Source of the DNA: Cellulomonas sp. URHD0024
GTDB lineage: Bacteria > Actinomycetota > Actinomycetes > Actinomycetales > Cellulomonadaceae
DNA length: 64,000 nucleotides
Reading direction: 5' to 3'
NCBI RefSeq assembly: GCF_000426185.1
Contig: NZ_KE384505.1
Location: 125,741 to 189,740 of the forward strand
Made by a program: the position numbers and the translations under genes. The number at the start of each line of letters is the position of its first letter. Position 1 is the stretch's first letter. The notes beneath the pieces were generated by a model. The model searched no databases. It was given only the letters and a program-made list of their open reading frames with translations, and was not told the origin of the DNA. Shown in pieces: positions 62,494 through 64,000 of the stretch.

Positions 62494-63720
62494 GTGGATG
62501 TACATGGGATGAGCCTGCTGCTGGCCGGCGGGCTCGGCGTGCTGGTCGGCGTCGTGGCGACGCTGGCCTTCCGCTGGAGCGAGCACGCACAGAAGGGCCC
62601 GCTGCCGTCGACCCCCGAACCGGACCTCGACGAGGGCCTCGTCCGCACGCTCGCCGTGCTGCGTTCCGCCGCGGTGGTCCTGGACGAGGCGGACCACGTG
62701 GTGCGGGCGAGCGCTCCGGCCCACGCGCTCGGGATCGTGCGTGAGGGCCGCATCGCCCCGGCGGCGATCCGGGACCTGATCGCCGCAGTCCGTCGCGACG
62801 GCGTGATCCGCGACGAGGAGCTCGAGGTGCCGCGCGGGCCGGTGGGTCCCGGCGTCCTGCTCGTCCAGGTCCGGGTGGCGCACGTGAGCGGGAGGCATCT
62901 GGTGGTCCTCGCCGAGGACCTGACGCAGGCCCGCCGCCTGGAGGCGATCCGACGGGACTTCGTCGTCAACATCTCGCACGAGCTCAAGACGCCCGTCGGT
63001 GCGCTGTCCCTGCTGGCCGAGACCGTGCAGGACGCGGCCGACGACCCGGACGCCGTGCGACGGTTCGCGGGTCGGATGCAGGCCGAGGCGACCCGGCTGT
63101 CGGCTCTGGTGCACGAGATCATCGAGCTGTCGCGGCTGCAGGTCGCGGGCGCGCTGGGTGAGGCCGGGCTCGTGGACGTGGACGCGGTGCTGTCGGAGGC
63201 CGTCGAACGCGCCCGCACGACCGCCGAGGCCAAGCGCGTCCGGCTCGACATCGGCGGCGTGCGCGGCACCACCGTGCTGGGCCAGCACGAGCTGTTGGTC
63301 ACCGCCGTCCGCAACCTGCTGGACAACGCGGTCGCGTACTCGGGGGCCGCCTCGCACGTCGGCGTCGGTGTCCGGCTCGTCGACGACCTCGTCGAGATCG
63401 CGGTGGTCGACGAGGGGATCGGCATCAGCGCGGCCGAGCAGGAGCGCGTCTTCGAACGGTTCTACCGGGTCGACCCGGCCCGCTCCCGGGACACGGGCGG
63501 CACGGGGCTGGGTCTGTCCATCGTCAAGCACGTCGCTGCCGACCACGGGGGCGACGTCACGGTGTGGTCGCAGCCCGGACGCGGGTCCACGTTCACGCTC
63601 CGCCTCCCGCGAGCCGAGAGCGCGGCCGTGACCGACGCGCCGGAGAATCAGCTCGAACCCTCGATCCCCGACCAGCCAGCAAGCCCCGAAGGAGCACCAG
63701 TGCGCAGGAGCGCCTCATGA
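62494..63720 (+). CDS. senX3: Two-component sensor histidine kinase SenX3
   Basis: A 408-residue membrane kinase. One helix at residues ~7-27, a PAS-like region (~45-145), the H-box NISHELKTPVGAL with phospho-His 162, the N-box NLLDNAVAYS and ATP-lid motifs DEGIGIS and GTGLGLSIVKH. In mycobacteria SenX3 responds to phosphate limitation through the Pst-PhoU complex. Start GTG at 62494 is favoured by the -10 position; ATG at 62509 is the alternative. ATGA overlap with regX3. Confidence 0.93.
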   Translation: MDVHGMSLLLAGGLGVLVGVVATLAFRWSEHAQKGPLPSTPEPDLDEGLVRTLAVLRSAAVVLDEADHVVRASAPAHALGIVREGRIAPAAIRDLIAAVRRDGVIRDEELEVPRGPVGPGVLLVQVRVAHVSGRHLVVLAEDLTQARRLEAIRRDFVVNISHELKTPVGALSLLAETVQDAADDPDAVRRFAGRMQAEATRLSALVHEIIELSRLQVAGALGEAGLVDVDAVLSEAVERARTTAEAKRVRLDIGGVRGTTVLGQHELLVTAVRNLLDNAVAYSGAASHVGVGVRLVDDLVEIAVVDEGIGISAAEQERVFERFYRVDPARSRDTGGTGLGLSIVKHVAADHGGDVTVWSQPGRGSTFTLRLPRAESAAVTDAPENQLEPSIPDQPASPEGAPVRRSAS

Positions 63721-64000
63721 CCCGGATCCTGCTCGTCGAGGACGAGGAGTCCTACCGGGACCCGCTGACGTACCAGCTCGAGCGTGAGGGTTTCGACGTC
63801 GTGACCGCCGCGACCGGCACCGATGCGCTGCTGCGGTTCGAGGAGCTCGGCGCGGACCTGGTGCTGCTCGACCTGATGCTCCCGGGTCTGCCTGGGACCG
63901 AGGTGTGCCGCCGGTTGCGGCTGGTCAGCGACGTGCCGGTCATCATGCTCACCGCCAAGGACGACGAGATCGACAAGGTGGTCGGCCTCGAGCTCGGCGC
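63717..64000 (+). CDS. regX3: Two-component response regulator RegX3 (partial, runs off right edge)
   Basis: The first ~94 residues of an OmpR-type regulator: TRILLVEDEESYRDPLTYQL, the phospho-acceptor in LVLLDLMLPGLPG (Asp52) and VIMLTAKDDEIDKVVGLELG. The DNA-binding half lies beyond the window. Coupled to senX3 and the likely binder of the PHO-box-like sites in this window. Confidence 0.92.
   Translation, partial: MTRILLVEDEESYRDPLTYQLEREGFDVVTAATGTDALLRFEELGADLVLLDLMLPGLPGTEVCRRLRLVSDVPVIMLTAKDDEIDKVVGLELG

Overview
The window is very GC-rich, gene-dense DNA on which short GTGA/ATGA stop-start overlaps are the rule. Mycothiol synthesis (mshA), Lsr2, SenX3-RegX3, a PASTA kinase and the block ppa-dacB-metalloprotease-tilS-hpt-ftsH-folE-folP-folBK-pan-nad-lysS mark it as an actinobacterial chromosome. 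The xylose genes and overall gene order suggest Micrococcales, perhaps Cellulomonas or a relative; the genus is my inference. I saw no rRNA, tRNA, CRISPR array, insertion sequence or prophage.

Layout. 0-6.4 kb: household and hypothetical genes, including a secreted DUF6174 lipoprotein, a thiamine-binding protein, a protein with a C-terminal RAMA (modified-DNA reader) domain, an alpha/beta hydrolase overlapping an MDR dehydrogenase, DUF5995 and a DinB-fold protein. 6.9-9.4 kb: metY-metX, methionine synthesis by direct sulfhydrylation. 9.9-12.7 kb: a tightly overlapping trio of a DUF1508-like protein, a lytic transglycosylase and a PASTA Ser/Thr kinase.

12.9-29.1 kb is the most unusual part. 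A phosphate ABC transporter (pstC, pstA, pstS ... pstB) is interleaved with a surface-protein set: a large membrane-anchored PstS-like protein, a sortase homologue that has lost its catalytic His and Cys, a short second PstS, two Ig-like proteins with WxL-like C-termini, two DUF916-type (WxL-interacting) membrane proteins and a short piece of a third WxL-like protein. pstB is separated from pstA by about 12.7 kb and sits between genes of the surface set. Together these look like a Pst permease coupled to a WxL-type cell-wall complex. The likely controllers, PhoU and SenX3-RegX3, lie at the right end (60.7-64 kb), and PHO-box-like GTTCACC motifs occur upstream of several of these genes.

29.4-52.0 kb: a RipA-like NlpC/P60 endopeptidase, a Vsr-like (DUF559) nuclease flanked by palindromic repeats, pyrophosphatase, then a long co-directional housekeeping run: D,D-carboxypeptidase, tRNA-Ile lysidine synthase, HPRT, FtsH, folate synthesis, two PH-domain membrane proteins, pantothenate synthesis (with a DUF2520/PanG-like reductase), NAD synthesis, LysRS and Lsr2. 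52.2-56.1 kb: xylose catabolism (xylB, xylA) with a divergent ROK repressor. 56.2-64 kb: lactonase, Ig-like secreted protein, mshA, phosphoglycerate mutase, phoU, small proteins, senX3 and the start of regX3.

A second notable signal is a family of 43-50 bp palindromes (outer arm ACGTCCGCACTC, centre often CTATAG) present in at least eleven intergenic copies, clustered around the DUF559 nuclease and downstream of the mutase gene.
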